64,000 nt of DNA from Pelagimonas phthalicica (GTDB lineage Bacteria > Pseudomonadota > Alphaproteobacteria > Rhodobacterales > Rhodobacteraceae). Positions 32,168 to 41,512 of this stretch are shown here, piece by piece. Within the stretch, counting starts at the first letter, position 1; every line of letters starts with the position of its first letter. The stretch lies in assembly GCF_004364805.1 (NCBI RefSeq), contig NZ_SOAP01000004.1:62001-126000 (forward strand), read 5' to 3'. The notes under the pieces were generated by a model that was given only the letters and a program-made list of their open reading frames with translations, was not told the origin of the DNA and ran no database searches. A program made the position numbers and the translations under genes.

Positions 32168-32617
32168 TTACTTCACCTCGATGCCCATGGACTTGGCGGA
32201 GCCAAGGATGATCTGCATTGCAGCTTCGACGTCGTTCGCGGAGAGGTCTTTCATCTTTGCCTCAGCAATTTCACGAACCTGAGCAACGGTCACGGTTGCA
32301 ACAGTTTCACGGCCGGGGTTCTCGGCACCACGCGGACGGTTCCGCTTGCCAACCGGCTTCAGGCCAGCGGCTTTTTTCAGGTAATAAGACGCAGGCGGCG
32401 TCTTGATGTCCATGGTAAAGGACTTGTCCTGATAGTAGGTGATCACGGTCGGGCACGGTGCGCCGGGCTCCATTTCCTGCGTCTTGGCGTTGAACGCCTT
32501 GCAGAATTCCATGATGTTGATGCCGCGCTGACCCAGCGCAGGACCCACGGGTGGGGATGGGTTGGCTTTGCCTGCAGGGATCTGCAGCTTCATGGTGCCG
32601 GCAAGCTTCTTGGCCAT
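32168..32617 (-). CDS. rplK: 50S ribosomal protein L11
   Basis: 149 residues. Proline-rich [33 protein letters not shown] and the C-terminal RNA-binding [16 protein letters not shown]-type segment are present. L11 binds the GTPase-associated 23S region and is needed for RelA activation. The Pro residues linked to thiostrepton sensitivity (PSPPVGP) are unchanged. Confidence 0.97.
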   Translation of the reverse strand: MAKKLAGTMKLQIPAGKANPSPPVGPALGQRGINIMEFCKAFNAKTQEMEPGAPCPTVITYYQDKSFTMDIKTPPASYYLKKAAGLKPVGKRNRPRGAENPGRETVATVTVAQVREIAEAKMKDLSANDVEAAMQIILGSAKSMGIEVK

Positions 32618-32789
32618 CGGCTTTCTCCTTTACAACACCCTCGCGCACGCGTGGCTCGGGCAGGTTATGTTGCGTGGTCTGGTCCGCGACGCGCGCGCCG
32701 CTTGCCTCCCACGATTCGTACGCCTGAACGGCGCAGATGCGGTGCGTTACACCGAGCTTTTCGGAAAAGCAAGCATTGCGGGCCCAAGT

Positions 32790-33266
32790 TCATTCACCTG
32801 CCGAGGTTTTCCTCTTGGATACACCGCTTGGCAACTTTGAAACCCCAGCCTTCCGCCAAGCAATGAAGCCCTTTGCGCCAATCCAAACGAGCAAACCAAC
32901 CATCAGAAGGAAAAGAAAGGCGAACAAGTACCTTTCGACAACTAAGAGCCAAAAGCGATAGGCCTCAACTTCTACCCACTCAGAGCTGCCGCCCAACTTC
33001 TTTTCCAGGAGAAAGAAACGCCCCTCATCGCTTCGCCCGTCATAAGCCCCGTTGTACGACCCCAGAGACAACAAAACCAAAAAGAAGAAGACGAACGGAA
33101 GGCGCGTAAAGCGTGCAATTCGCTTTGGAAAGCCGTCTTCCTTTTCGATAAAACCTCTCATGAAATCCAAGTAGCTCACAACGCTACCGAGCGCTTTAAA
33201 GGCTAGGTGAAATAGCCGAGAGAGTGAGCGGAGGAACTGCCGCCTAGTAATTTTCCGCATCAACAA
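32790..33266 (-). CDS. small membrane protein of unknown function between nusG and rplK
   Basis: 158 residues. A basic N-terminus (MLMRKITRRQFLRSLSRLF) is followed by two clear hydrophobic helices (FVFFFLVLLSLGSY and RYLFAFLFLLMVGLLVWIGA) with a charged loop between and a basic tail. It is A/T-richer than neighbouring ribosomal genes, suggesting a late arrival. I do not recognise it. It follows the nusG terminator and precedes rplK by 172 bases. Confidence 0.55.
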   Translation of the reverse strand: MLMRKITRRQFLRSLSRLFHLAFKALGSVVSYLDFMRGFIEKEDGFPKRIARFTRLPFVFFFLVLLSLGSYNGAYDGRSDEGRFFLLEKKLGGSSEWVEVEAYRFWLLVVERYLFAFLFLLMVGLLVWIGAKGFIAWRKAGVSKLPSGVSKRKTSAGE

Positions 33267-33353
33267 AAATAGCGCTTCTTGACATTCAGTTACTGGGACG
33301 ACTGCAGTCGCCCTGCCCTTTACAATAACCCAATTAGGCGGTTGGGCCTACCG

Positions 33354-33383
33354 CAAACAAAAACGCCCCGCAAAAGCGAGGCG
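33354..33383 (-). terminator. nusG terminator
   Basis: Minus strand CGCCTCGC / GCGGGGCG stem with a TTTT loop followed by TTTTTGTTTG. Confidence 0.8.
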
Positions 33384-33407
33384 CTTCAAAACCAATTTGA
33401 CGAGGCC

Positions 33408-33941
33408 TCAGACCTCTTTGCTCACCTGAGTGAAATCCAACTCCACCGGAGTTTCGCGGCCAAAGATGGAGACGGAAACCTTGAGCTTTTGCGCGTCGTC
33501 GTCCACGCCTTCGACCATACCGTCGAAACCTTCGAACGGGCCGTCGTTGACCTTGACCTTTTCGCCGATCTCGAAACGGATCTCGAGGCGCGGCGCTTCT
33601 TCGTTTTCCTGAACTCGGCCCAGGATCGCCTCAACTTCGGCGTCACGCATGGGCAGCGGGCGCCCCTGCGGGCCCAAGAAGCCGGTGACGCGGTTGATCG
33701 AGTTCACCAGGTGATAGCCCTGATCCGACATCTCCATGCGCACCAGCACATAGCCGGGCATGAAGCGGCGTTCGGTCGTGACCTTCTTGCCGCGGCGCAC
33801 TTCGATCACTTCCTCGGTCGGCACCAGAACCTCGTCGAACTGGTCCTCGAGCCCCTGCTCTTCAACCGCCGTCCGGATCTGCTCGGCAATCTTCTTCTCA
33901 AAGTTCGAAAGAACACTGACCGAATACCAACGCTTTGCCAT
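33408..33941 (-). CDS. nusG: transcription termination/antitermination protein NusG
   Basis: 177 residues. The NGN domain ([34 protein letters not shown]) and the KOW domain ([20 protein letters not shown], then [14 protein letters not shown]) are complete. It binds the RpoC clamp and links transcription with Rho or S10. It follows secE at the usual position. Confidence 0.97.
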   Translation of the reverse strand: MAKRWYSVSVLSNFEKKIAEQIRTAVEEQGLEDQFDEVLVPTEEVIEVRRGKKVTTERRFMPGYVLVRMEMSDQGYHLVNSINRVTGFLGPQGRPLPMRDAEVEAILGRVQENEEAPRLEIRFEIGEKVKVNDGPFEGFDGMVEGVDDDAQKLKVSVSIFGRETPVELDFTQVSKEV

Positions 33942-33989
33942 CTGGGCCTACCTCTGTCTGACCGGGGCGCGATTTTGGCTCCCCAAATG

Positions 33990-34020
33990 AAAACCGGCGT
34001 GCGACTCAGCGCACGCCCGT
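33990..34020 (-). terminator. hairpin between secE and nusG
   Basis: Minus strand GGCGTGCG / CGCACGCC stem, 6-base loop, followed by GGTTTTC. Possible attenuator separating secE from nusG. Confidence 0.5.
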
Positions 34021-34109
34021 TAGAAAGTGGATTTGCTCTTACCCTTGCAAAGGCAGAGTTTCAAGTCTGCAAAACGCCTTTGAGGTTTGTTCCCCAACAG
34101 CGCCCGCCC

Positions 34110-34304
34110 TTAAACGAAGGACAGGCCGAATTGCAGACCGCCCTTGATCGCCAGGTCGACCAGGGCAAAGAAGATCGCGGTCAGCGTCGCCATGATGAAC
34201 ACCATGATCGTGGTCAGCATCACTTCGCGACGCGTCGGCCAGACGATCTTGGAGACTTCGGCGCGCACCTGCTGGATAAACTGAAGAGGATTCGTGGTGG
34301 CCAT
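34110..34304 (-). CDS. secE: preprotein translocase subunit SecE
   Basis: 64 residues, typical of the short single-helix form. FIQQVRAEVSKIVWPTRREV is the conserved amphipathic segment, followed by one membrane helix (TTIMVFIMATLTAIFFALVD). It clamps SecY in the inner membrane. Confidence 0.95.
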   Translation of the reverse strand: MATTNPLQFIQQVRAEVSKIVWPTRREVMLTTIMVFIMATLTAIFFALVDLAIKGGLQFGLSFV

Positions 34305-34408
34305 TGGCTCTCATTCCATAAAACGGGGTTTTGTCGCAGATAGACGAGGCTGAGCGCGATTTCAAGCACTGCCGTGTCACAGCTGCGTGGATTGGTACAG
34401 AAACGCCG

Positions 34409-35446
34409 CTAGCGAAAGGCCCGCCGCGCCCAGATCGGCATCAGGAAAGACAGAAGGATCAGGCGCGACAAATGATGCGCCGCGACAAAGGCCGGGTCCA
34501 TGCCCATCAGAATCGCGATGGCCGCCATAGCCTCGACCCCGCCGGGAACAAAGGCGATGATCAACAAGGGCACAGAGGCATTAAACAGCAAAGCCGCAAT
34601 CGCGACACTTATTAAGGTCACCGCAAAGCCAATCGAGGTCACAGCCACACCTCCGGCCAAGGCGTGACGCAGATCTTTTGCCGTGACACCGGAAAAGCGA
34701 CTGCCGATCAACGCCCCCATGGCAATCATGGCGACGGTCAGCAACCCCCAGGGCATCCGGCCCGGGGTCAACCCGCTTATATGACCTGCCGCGCTCACCG
34801 CCATTCCGGACAATAGATAGGCTGCGGGCAGATTGAACTTTTGAAACGCCAAACCAACGGCACCCGCAGCCAGGGTCAGCGCAATCAGGTTTACCCAGGA
34901 CATGGTTGGCAGTTCCGGCAAATCCGGCATGCCCTCGGCCAGGCCCCAAGTGATCAATGGCGGCACAAGCAAGGTGATGGCAAGAACCCGAATGCTTTGA
35001 ATCAGCGCCACAGGGGCCGCGTCAATGTTGCGCTCTGCCGCGATACCCAAGACAAAGCTTAGATGCCCCGGCGCGGCAGCCAACATCGCCATGATCGGGT
35101 CAAGCTTGAGCACTTTGTTCAGAAAGGCTCGCGACAAATAGAGGGTGGCAAGCACGCATAGCGACAGCAGCACGATCGTTTCGGGCCAGTTCTTGGCGGC
35201 TTGCACCGTTTCGGCCGTGGCGCCCGAGCCGATATTCAGACCAATGAGCACAAAGAGAAAGTCGCGCCAGCGCACCGGCAAATCCATACGCGCACCGCTA
35301 AACAGGCATGTAAGCGACACCGCAAAGGCCGATCCGGTCACAGCAGCAGCGGGAAACCCGACCAACTCAAACACAACAGTGCCCACGGCCCCCGCAATCA
35401 AACAGATCGCGATTCCCCAAAGTCTCGTTTTCAATTCTGCTGTCAT
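34409..35446 (-). CDS. AbrB-type integral membrane protein (PF05145-like)
   Basis: 345 residues with about 9-10 hydrophobic helices in two related halves. Gly-rich segments such as AAPGHLSFVLGIAAERNID in the first half and FVPGGVEAMAAIAILMGMDP in the second repeat the same PGG/PGH pattern, as in the membrane AbrB duplication family. Databases often call these ammonia monooxygenase or AbrB transcriptional regulators, but no catalytic or DNA-binding domain is visible; a transporter is more likely. It is inserted between tRNA-Trp and secE, in the same direction. Confidence 0.8.
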   Translation of the reverse strand: MTAELKTRLWGIAICLIAGAVGTVVFELVGFPAAAVTGSAFAVSLTCLFSGARMDLPVRWRDFLFVLIGLNIGSGATAETVQAAKNWPETIVLLSLCVLATLYLSRAFLNKVLKLDPIMAMLAAAPGHLSFVLGIAAERNIDAAPVALIQSIRVLAITLLVPPLITWGLAEGMPDLPELPTMSWVNLIALTLAAGAVGLAFQKFNLPAAYLLSGMAVSAAGHISGLTPGRMPWGLLTVAMIAMGALIGSRFSGVTAKDLRHALAGGVAVTSIGFAVTLISVAIAALLFNASVPLLIIAFVPGGVEAMAAIAILMGMDPAFVAAHHLSRLILLSFLMPIWARRAFR

Positions 35447-35537
35447 AATTGACCTGACAATAAATCTGGTTCCCGACGGATCGCGCCCAATGGAACGGGC
35501 CCCGCTCGCCTACGTCATATATCGGTCAATGAGATAA

Positions 35538-35613
35538 TGGCAGGGGCAGCAGGGTTCGAACCCGCGACCTACGGTTTTGGAGACCGTCGCTCTACCAGCT
35601 GAGCTATACCCCT
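35538..35613 (-). tRNA. trpT: tRNA-Trp (CCA anticodon)
   Basis: 76 nt with encoded CCA end. Acceptor AGGGGTA/TGCCCCT, D-arm GCTCAGCTGGTAGAGC, anticodon loop CTCCAAA and T-arm GGGTTCGAACCC are all intact. Location next to secE-nusG is common in bacteria. Confidence 0.96.
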
Positions 35614-35640
35614 AAGGCCGGTCTGTGGGGTACGCCAAGG

Positions 35641-35669
35641 ATTAGGTGAAATCAAGAGCGGAAAACCAA
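35641..35669 (-). promoter_or_regulatory. predicted promoter of tRNA-Trp
   Basis: Minus strand TTGGTT, 17-base spacer, CCTAAT, about 28 bases upstream of the mature tRNA end. Confidence 0.42.
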
Positions 35670-35773
35670 GTCTTTCACAGAATTTCGATTTTTTGGGTCG
35701 AAATTTTTGTGAACCCGCTCACGCGTTTGCGATTGAGCGGGGTGTTTTGGGGCATTTCCTGAAACATCCCGGC

Positions 35774-35800
35774 TGTTCACGGCTGCACACGGGTTGTTCA
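35774..35800 (+). promoter_or_regulatory. conserved TGTTCA-repeat block upstream of microprotein cluster 2
   Basis: Counterpart of 8421-8447: TGTTCA at both ends with a 21-base period and GCACAC between. It is conserved although the surrounding sequence has diverged. Confidence 0.4.
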
Positions 35801-36087
35801 TGGGATTGTTTTGTCACGTTGGGTGACGATTGGTGTGAGGGGATTTGGGGTGGGTGTGAGGGTGGGGGGCTTGTTTTATTGGTCCGCACCGAGGCTGTGC
35901 AGGGGGGCGCAGTGACCTGTCTTGGCGCGCGCAATTCAAGGGCAAATTCGCGTGAGCGGGCGCGATTTTTTCGTGTGTTCAAATCCGAAATCGGGGCCCC
36001 TATCTCGTTTGGTGTCGGACGCAACAGTCCAAACAAACAAACGCCCAACCGGGCCTAACACACTGATACATATAGAAAGACAGACAC

Positions 36088-36297
36088 ATGAAAACCCTGA
36101 TCGCTTCCGCCCTCGTCGCCACTGCCGCCCTGACCGGCGCTGCCAATGCGTCGCTGTCGTCTGACGTGAAGACTTACGCCCCTGGCGCAGACATCTCCAA
36201 CCTGACCGCCGCTGAAACCGCCTCGCTGCACCTGATCGTCAATGGTGGCGGTTCTGAAAGCGAAAAGCGCAACGCTGTGCGTAAAATCGTAAACTAA
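36088..36297 (+). CDS. secreted microprotein, paralogue 1 of cluster 2
   Basis: 69 residues, identical in sequence to the product at 8734, including the signal peptide ending ANA at Ala21 and the tail KRNAVRKIVN. It is the first gene after the diverged leader, so this copy may be regulated differently from its twin while making the same peptide. Confidence 0.82.
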   Translation: MKTLIASALVATAALTGAANASLSSDVKTYAPGADISNLTAAETASLHLIVNGGGSESEKRNAVRKIVN

Positions 36298-36383
36298 GGG
36301 ACTTTTGCGGCCGCATTGGCCGCAACCTTTCCCCTCCCCCTCCCAAGACTCCCAAGAACTCCCTCCCCGAAAGGATATTTGTC

Positions 36384-36593
36384 ATGAAAACCCTGATCGC
36401 TTCCGCTCTTGTTGCAACTGCCGCTCTGACCGGTGCCGCCAATGCGTCGCTGTCATCTGACGTGAACACCTATGCGCCCGGCGCAGACATCTCCAACCTG
36501 ACCGCCGCTGAAACCGCCTCGCTGCACCTGATCGTCAATGGTGGCGGTTCTGAAAGCGAAAAGCGCAATGCGGTTCGCAAGATCGTAAACTAA
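36384..36593 (+). CDS. secreted microprotein, paralogue 2 of cluster 2
   Basis: 69 residues, identical to the product at 9030 (DVNTYAPG variant). GAAAGGA and a CT-rich leader precede the ATG. Confidence 0.82.
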   Translation: MKTLIASALVATAALTGAANASLSSDVNTYAPGADISNLTAAETASLHLIVNGGGSESEKRNAVRKIVN

Positions 36594-36763
36594 GACGTGT
36601 TTGGGGACGCTTAAGCAAAGCATCGGTTCTCCGCGTTCCTGCCCTCGGGCGGGAGGCAGCGGAAACCGATCCAAGATCCCCAAATCACGGCTAAGGAGCG
36701 CTCCGGCGCATCCCCTCTCCCTCCCAAGACTCCTAAAACTCCCTCCCCGAAAGGACCTTTGTC

Positions 36764-36973
36764 ATGAAAACCCTGATCGCTTCCGCCCTTGTTGCAACCG
36801 CCGCTCTGACCGGTGCTGCCAATGCCTCCCTGTCTTCGGACGTGCAGACCTACGCTCCTGGTGCCGACATCTCCAGCCTGAGCGCCGCTGAAACCGCCTC
36901 GCTGCACCTGATCGTCAATGGTGGCGGCACTGAAAGCGAAAAGCGCAACGCAGTGCGCAAGATCGTAAACTAA
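36764..36973 (+). CDS. secreted microprotein, paralogue 3 of cluster 2
   Basis: 69 residues, identical to the product at 9410 (DVQTYAPG, ISSLSAAE, GGTESE variant). Last gene of the triplet, followed by a hairpin terminator and converging on tuf copy 2. Confidence 0.82.
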   Translation: MKTLIASALVATAALTGAANASLSSDVQTYAPGADISSLSAAETASLHLIVNGGGTESEKRNAVRKIVN

Positions 36974-37013
36974 GACCTGTTCGGAGCCGCTCTGCCGGCC
37001 CCAAAACAAGATG

Positions 37014-37043
37014 AAAGCGCTGTCCGGATCGGGCAGCGCTTTT
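37014..37043 (+). terminator. terminator of microprotein cluster 2
   Basis: Identical to the AAAGCGCTG/CAGCGCTTTT hairpin at 9660. Confidence 0.7.
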
Positions 37044-37056
37044 GCGTTGCTGGAAT

Positions 37057-37084
37057 GCCGTAGGGTGGGGTTTTACCCCACCTT
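37057..37084. repeat. GGGTGGGGT palindromic repeat, copy 4
   Basis: Part of the large duplication; identical to the element at 9703. Confidence 0.75.
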
Positions 37085-37110
37085 TGCCCTGCAACTGACC
37101 GCGAACAAAG

Positions 37111-37142
37111 AAAAAGGGCGCTCCAAACGGAGCGCCCTTCTT
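37111..37142 (-). terminator. terminator of tuf copy 2
   Basis: Identical to the AAGGGCGCTCC/GGAGCGCCCTT hairpin with T tract at 9757. Confidence 0.85.
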
Positions 37143-37176
37143 AAATCATCACCTCTCGGCGGCAAAGCCGCCGGAA

Positions 37177-38352
<1,176 letters not shown>

Positions 38353-38407
38353 CTTCCAGACGCCTCTAAATTTGCGGGGCCTCGCTGGCCCAAGTTACAT
38401 CGCGCGC

Positions 38408-38436
38408 CGTTTATTGGTTTGAGAGAGGAAAATCAA
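38408..38436 (-). promoter_or_regulatory. predicted promoter of tuf copy 2
   Basis: Minus strand TTGATT, 17-base spacer, TAAACG. The ACG end of the -10 is shared with the str and rpsJ promoters. The leader is about 50 bases. Confidence 0.42.
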
Positions 38437-38541
38437 GTCAATCATGCAATCACCACCCCGCAAACGGCAGGTGACAGGCCAGCGCACTGGCCTGCGGCAA
38501 TAAAATCAATGAAAACGACCCGGTTGGGTTAGGTTTGCGCC

Positions 38542-39108
38542 TTATTCAGCAGGGCTTTCGCCGGGCTCATCTGCGACAACACCCTCAGCACCATTGCGCG
38601 GGGCGAACCACGCTTTTTCCTCGTGCATTTGCCGCATCCATTTCTCGATTTCCAAGGCGATGGATTCGGACAGACGGGCAATCTGGTCTTCGCGGGTCAT
38701 TTGCAACCGCGATTCGAAGACATGGATGGCGTGGATTTCCTTGGTTTTCTCATTCAGCTTGGCCTGGGTCGCGTCGTCAAATACGGTCACACGCACAGCC
38801 AAGGCGGATTTGCCCGGAACCACCGGAGGCGGCAGGGAATAGGCTTCGACGCTGACGCCAATGTGATAGTATTGGTCGCCATCAAACCGGCGAAAGCGCT
38901 CCTCCAGCGCCTTGTCGACAGCTGCGCTCCACTCTTCGGCGCTGGCATCGCGCGACACCAACAGCTTTTGCAGATTTGGCGCGACAACCTCGGCATGGCC
39001 CAGTTTAAAGGCCCCCATGGGTTCCGCAGGTTTGGCCAAATCCGCCGGAGGCGCGTTACATGCCAAAAGGAACAAACTTGCGCCCAGCGCGGCCAGATTT
39101 CGCAGCAT
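38542..39108 (-). CDS. predicted lipoprotein of unknown function
   Basis: 188 residues from the ATG at 39108, which follows GAGGGG. A lipobox is clear (LGASLFLLACNAP; Cys about residue 17), so it should be a membrane-anchored periplasmic lipoprotein. The mature part includes DKALEERFRRFDGDQYYHIG, SLPPPVVPGKSALAVRVTVF and a helical tail. It resembles conserved Rhodobacteraceae lipoproteins, but no function is known to me. It is upstream of tuf copy 2 in the same direction with about 190 bases between. Confidence 0.75.
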   Translation of the reverse strand: MLRNLAALGASLFLLACNAPPADLAKPAEPMGAFKLGHAEVVAPNLQKLLVSRDASAEEWSAAVDKALEERFRRFDGDQYYHIGVSVEAYSLPPPVVPGKSALAVRVTVFDDATQAKLNEKTKEIHAIHVFESRLQMTREDQIARLSESIALEIEKWMRQMHEEKAWFAPRNGAEGVVADEPGESPAE

Positions 39109-39253
39109 GAGACCCCTCTGCCATTGATATGCCTCGCAACCGGATATCTCACAGGGCCTTTTGACGCAACTGACTCTGATGGACGCGGGGCGATCCTGCG
39201 CTACCTTGGACAGGTGGTTTGCCCCGACCACCGACGTGGATCAGGAGTGTAAA

Positions 39254-40612
39254 ATGACAGGAACGCCCAAGCCCCTGCCGCCCCGTGTGCCGCTGGTCAC
39301 ACAGCCGATGGGACTGTGGCAAAGCCTGCAGACCGCCCGCAAAAACATCCTTGCCATCATCCCCGACATCGCCACGCGTCAGCCCATGGTGTCCGGCAAG
39401 ACCGGGAAACGCTGGCATATGGTGATGGATCCAGAGGCCATTCGACAGGTGCTATTGGAAAAACTGGACGATTACCCCAAATCGCTGGTGACCAAAAACC
39501 TGCTGCGCCCCGCGATTGGCGATTCCCTGTTTATCGCCGAGGGCGCGCATTGGCGCTGGCAACGGCGCGCGGCGGCCCCTGCCTTTTCACATCGCAATGT
39601 GATGAACCTTGCCCCTGTGATGACGCGCGCGGCGGAACAATCAGCAGAACGTATCGCGGCCGCAGGCCCACGAGCGATCAATTTCCTCGATGAAATGGTG
39701 TCGCTGACCTTTGACGTGATCTCGGATGTGACCTTTTCCGGAGATGAAGGGTTTGATCGCGGCGCGGTGCATAAGGCCATTGATTCCTATATTGCCGAGG
39801 CTGGCAAACTGTCCTTGTTCGATATTCTGGGCCTGCCCGACTGGGTGCCTCGCCCGGCGCGGGTGTTTTCCACCGGTGGTGTCAAACAGATGAAACGCGT
39901 GGCCGATAGCGCTATTGAGGCGCGGGCGGCACGGGGGGCTGATGAGGTCCCTGATTTGTTGGATCTGCTCTTGGCCGGGGAAGACCCGGAGACCAAGCGG
40001 CAAATGAACATTTCGGAACTCAGGGATAATCTGCTGACCTTCATCGTGGCCGGTCATGAGACGACGGCGCTGACTCTGGCCTGGTCCCTGTACCTGCTGG
40101 CCTTTGATCAAGAGGTTCAGGACAAGGCTCGGGCAGAGGTACAAACGGTGTTGTCGGGCCGGTCCGCGAGTGGAGAGGATGTGGCGCAGCTGCCCTATAT
40201 CCGGCAGATCGTTGATGAAGCTCTCAGGCTCTATCCACCGGCGGGTATGGTGTCGCGGACGGCCTTGGCGAAAGACACGCTATGTGGGCGCGAAATCTTG
40301 CCCGGTGACACGGTGATCCTACCGATCTATGCCCTGCACCGAAATCACCAGCTTTGGGAAGACCCGGATCGCTTTGATCCGGATCGATGGAGCGGAGACA
40401 AGCCCGAGCGCTATGCCTATCTGCCGTTTGGCGATGGGCCGCGTATCTGCATCGGGGCCTCGTTCGCGATCCAGGAGGCGGTGATTGTCCTGGCGACACT
40501 GCTGTCTCGGTTCCGCTTCACCCCCGTCGCGGGCAAAGTGCCCGATCCCGTGATGATCATCACCTTGCGCCCCGAGGGCGGTGTCTGGCTGGAGGCGGAG
40601 CCAATCGCCTGA
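39254..40612 (+). CDS. cytochrome P450
   Basis: 452 residues from the ATG at 39254 (AGGAGTG just upstream; an earlier in-frame start lacks homology). I-helix AGHETT, K-helix ExxR as EALRLYPP, and heme-ligand loop FGDGPRICIG are intact. No signal anchor is present, so it is a soluble class I-type enzyme needing a ferredoxin system encoded elsewhere. The LYPPAGMVSR and PEGGVW parts resemble bacterial CYP102/4-like fatty-acid or terpene hydroxylases. Substrate unknown. It diverges from the lipoprotein gene. Confidence 0.92.
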   Translation: MTGTPKPLPPRVPLVTQPMGLWQSLQTARKNILAIIPDIATRQPMVSGKTGKRWHMVMDPEAIRQVLLEKLDDYPKSLVTKNLLRPAIGDSLFIAEGAHWRWQRRAAAPAFSHRNVMNLAPVMTRAAEQSAERIAAAGPRAINFLDEMVSLTFDVISDVTFSGDEGFDRGAVHKAIDSYIAEAGKLSLFDILGLPDWVPRPARVFSTGGVKQMKRVADSAIEARAARGADEVPDLLDLLLAGEDPETKRQMNISELRDNLLTFIVAGHETTALTLAWSLYLLAFDQEVQDKARAEVQTVLSGRSASGEDVAQLPYIRQIVDEALRLYPPAGMVSRTALAKDTLCGREILPGDTVILPIYALHRNHQLWEDPDRFDPDRWSGDKPERYAYLPFGDGPRICIGASFAIQEAVIVLATLLSRFRFTPVAGKVPDPVMIITLRPEGGVWLEAEPIA

Positions 40613-40625
40613 GGCGCGCGCGCCC

Positions 40626-40667
40626 AAATTCCATCGATGGAATTTGCAAATTCCGTGCACGGAATTT
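40626..40667. repeat. two adjacent perfect 20-bp palindromes
   Basis: AAATTCCATCGATGGAATTT, GC, then AAATTCCGTGCACGGAATTT. Both are perfect palindromes with the same AAATTCC/GGAATTT arms and different 6-base centres (ATCGAT and GTGCAC). They lie in the convergent gap between the P450 and adenosyltransferase genes. Confidence 0.85.
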
Positions 40668-40696
40668 ATCAGCGCCCGCCTCACGGGATGCGCCCG

Positions 40697-41272
40697 TTAT
40701 TCGCGGTTCGCCCCTGGCACCCAAAGGACGTCGCTGCGCCCCTTGTCATTGGCCATCCGCGCCGCCGCAAAGAACCAATCGGATAGGCGGTTCAGGTATT
40801 TCACTGCAGCAGGGTTGATCGGCTCCTCAGCGGCCAGTGCCACCGTCAACCGTTCCGCACGCCGGGCCACCGTTCGGCATTGATGCAGATAAGCCGACAA
40901 GGCTGATCCACCCGGCAGGATGAAACTGCGCAGCGGTTCAAGAACAGCCGTCATCTCATCAATCTCAGTCTCGAGCCTCTCGACCTGGGTCATCACCATG
41001 CGCAGCGGCGGGTATTCAGCCTGATCGTCCTTTTCCATATCGGGCTGGCACAGGTCCGCGCCCAGATCGAACAGGTCATTCTGAATGCGGCTGAGCTGTT
41101 GATCTATCACCCCCTCAGCATGCAAGCGCGCCAATCCGACAATCGCGTTCAGCTCATCCGAGGTGCCATAAGCCTCAACCCGGGGATCATTTTTCGCCAC
41201 GCGCGTGCCATTGCCCAGCGCCGTGTCACCCTTGTCACCCGTGCGTGTGTACAGCTTGTTCAGAACAACCAT
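40697..41272 (-). CDS. cob(I)alamin adenosyltransferase, PduO type
   Basis: 191 residues from the ATG at 41272; an upstream start would add 12 residues. The ATP-binding N-terminus LYTRTGDKGDTAL, YGTSDELNA, and the ILPGGSALSAYLHQCRTVAR and RLSDWFFAAAR segments define the PduO/MMAB family. It transfers adenosyl from ATP to cobalamin, giving coenzyme B12. It is followed after one base by a HIG1-like membrane gene upstream on the strand, forming a two-gene unit. Confidence 0.92.
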   Translation of the reverse strand: MVVLNKLYTRTGDKGDTALGNGTRVAKNDPRVEAYGTSDELNAIVGLARLHAEGVIDQQLSRIQNDLFDLGADLCQPDMEKDDQAEYPPLRMVMTQVERLETEIDEMTAVLEPLRSFILPGGSALSAYLHQCRTVARRAERLTVALAAEEPINPAAVKYLNRLSDWFFAAARMANDKGRSDVLWVPGANRE

Positions 41273-41273
41273 A

Positions 41274-41477
41274 TCAGCCGCCGCTCCGCAGCCAGACAAA
41301 GCCGACAATCAGAATCACCGCGATGAACTGCGCAATCAAACGCCAGCGCATGGCGCGATTGGCATGTTTGCGGTTGAAATCACCGCCCTTGGCGAAACTG
41401 CCAATCCCAAAGAGCAAAATGCCGACCACTGCCGCCATTGCGATCAGTACGACATAGAATAACGGGTCTTGTGCCAT
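41274..41477 (-). CDS. small two-helix membrane protein, HIG1-type
   Basis: 67 residues. Two hydrophobic helices (YVVLIAMAAVVGILLFGIGS and LIAQFIAVILIVGFVW) flank a basic loop NRKHANRAMRWRLIAQ that fits the HIG1 motif (RxRxxxQ). HIG1 proteins associate with respiratory supercomplexes; in Roseobacters such twin-transmembrane proteins are frequently next to the B12 adenosyltransferase. The stop is one base from the adenosyltransferase start. Confidence 0.72.
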   Translation of the reverse strand: MAQDPLFYVVLIAMAAVVGILLFGIGSFAKGGDFNRKHANRAMRWRLIAQFIAVILIVGFVWLRSGG

Positions 41478-41512
41478 GAGTCCTCCGGTCTTTGGTCACG
41501 GGCTTAACCGCT

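Larger units (their letters stand above)
35614..36087. other. divergent intergenic region between tRNA-Trp and microprotein cluster 2
   Basis: Holds a promoter-like site for tRNA-Trp and, from about 35705, DNA that is a diverged homologue of 8340-8497. From 35852 it is nearly identical to copy 1 of the large duplication. No gene was recognised. Confidence 0.5.

Noticed and set aside
34409-35446. Naming the AbrB-type gene as ammonia monooxygenase or transcription regulator
   Set aside because: No DNA-binding or catalytic domain is visible; the protein is almost entirely membrane helices, so these database names appear misleading.
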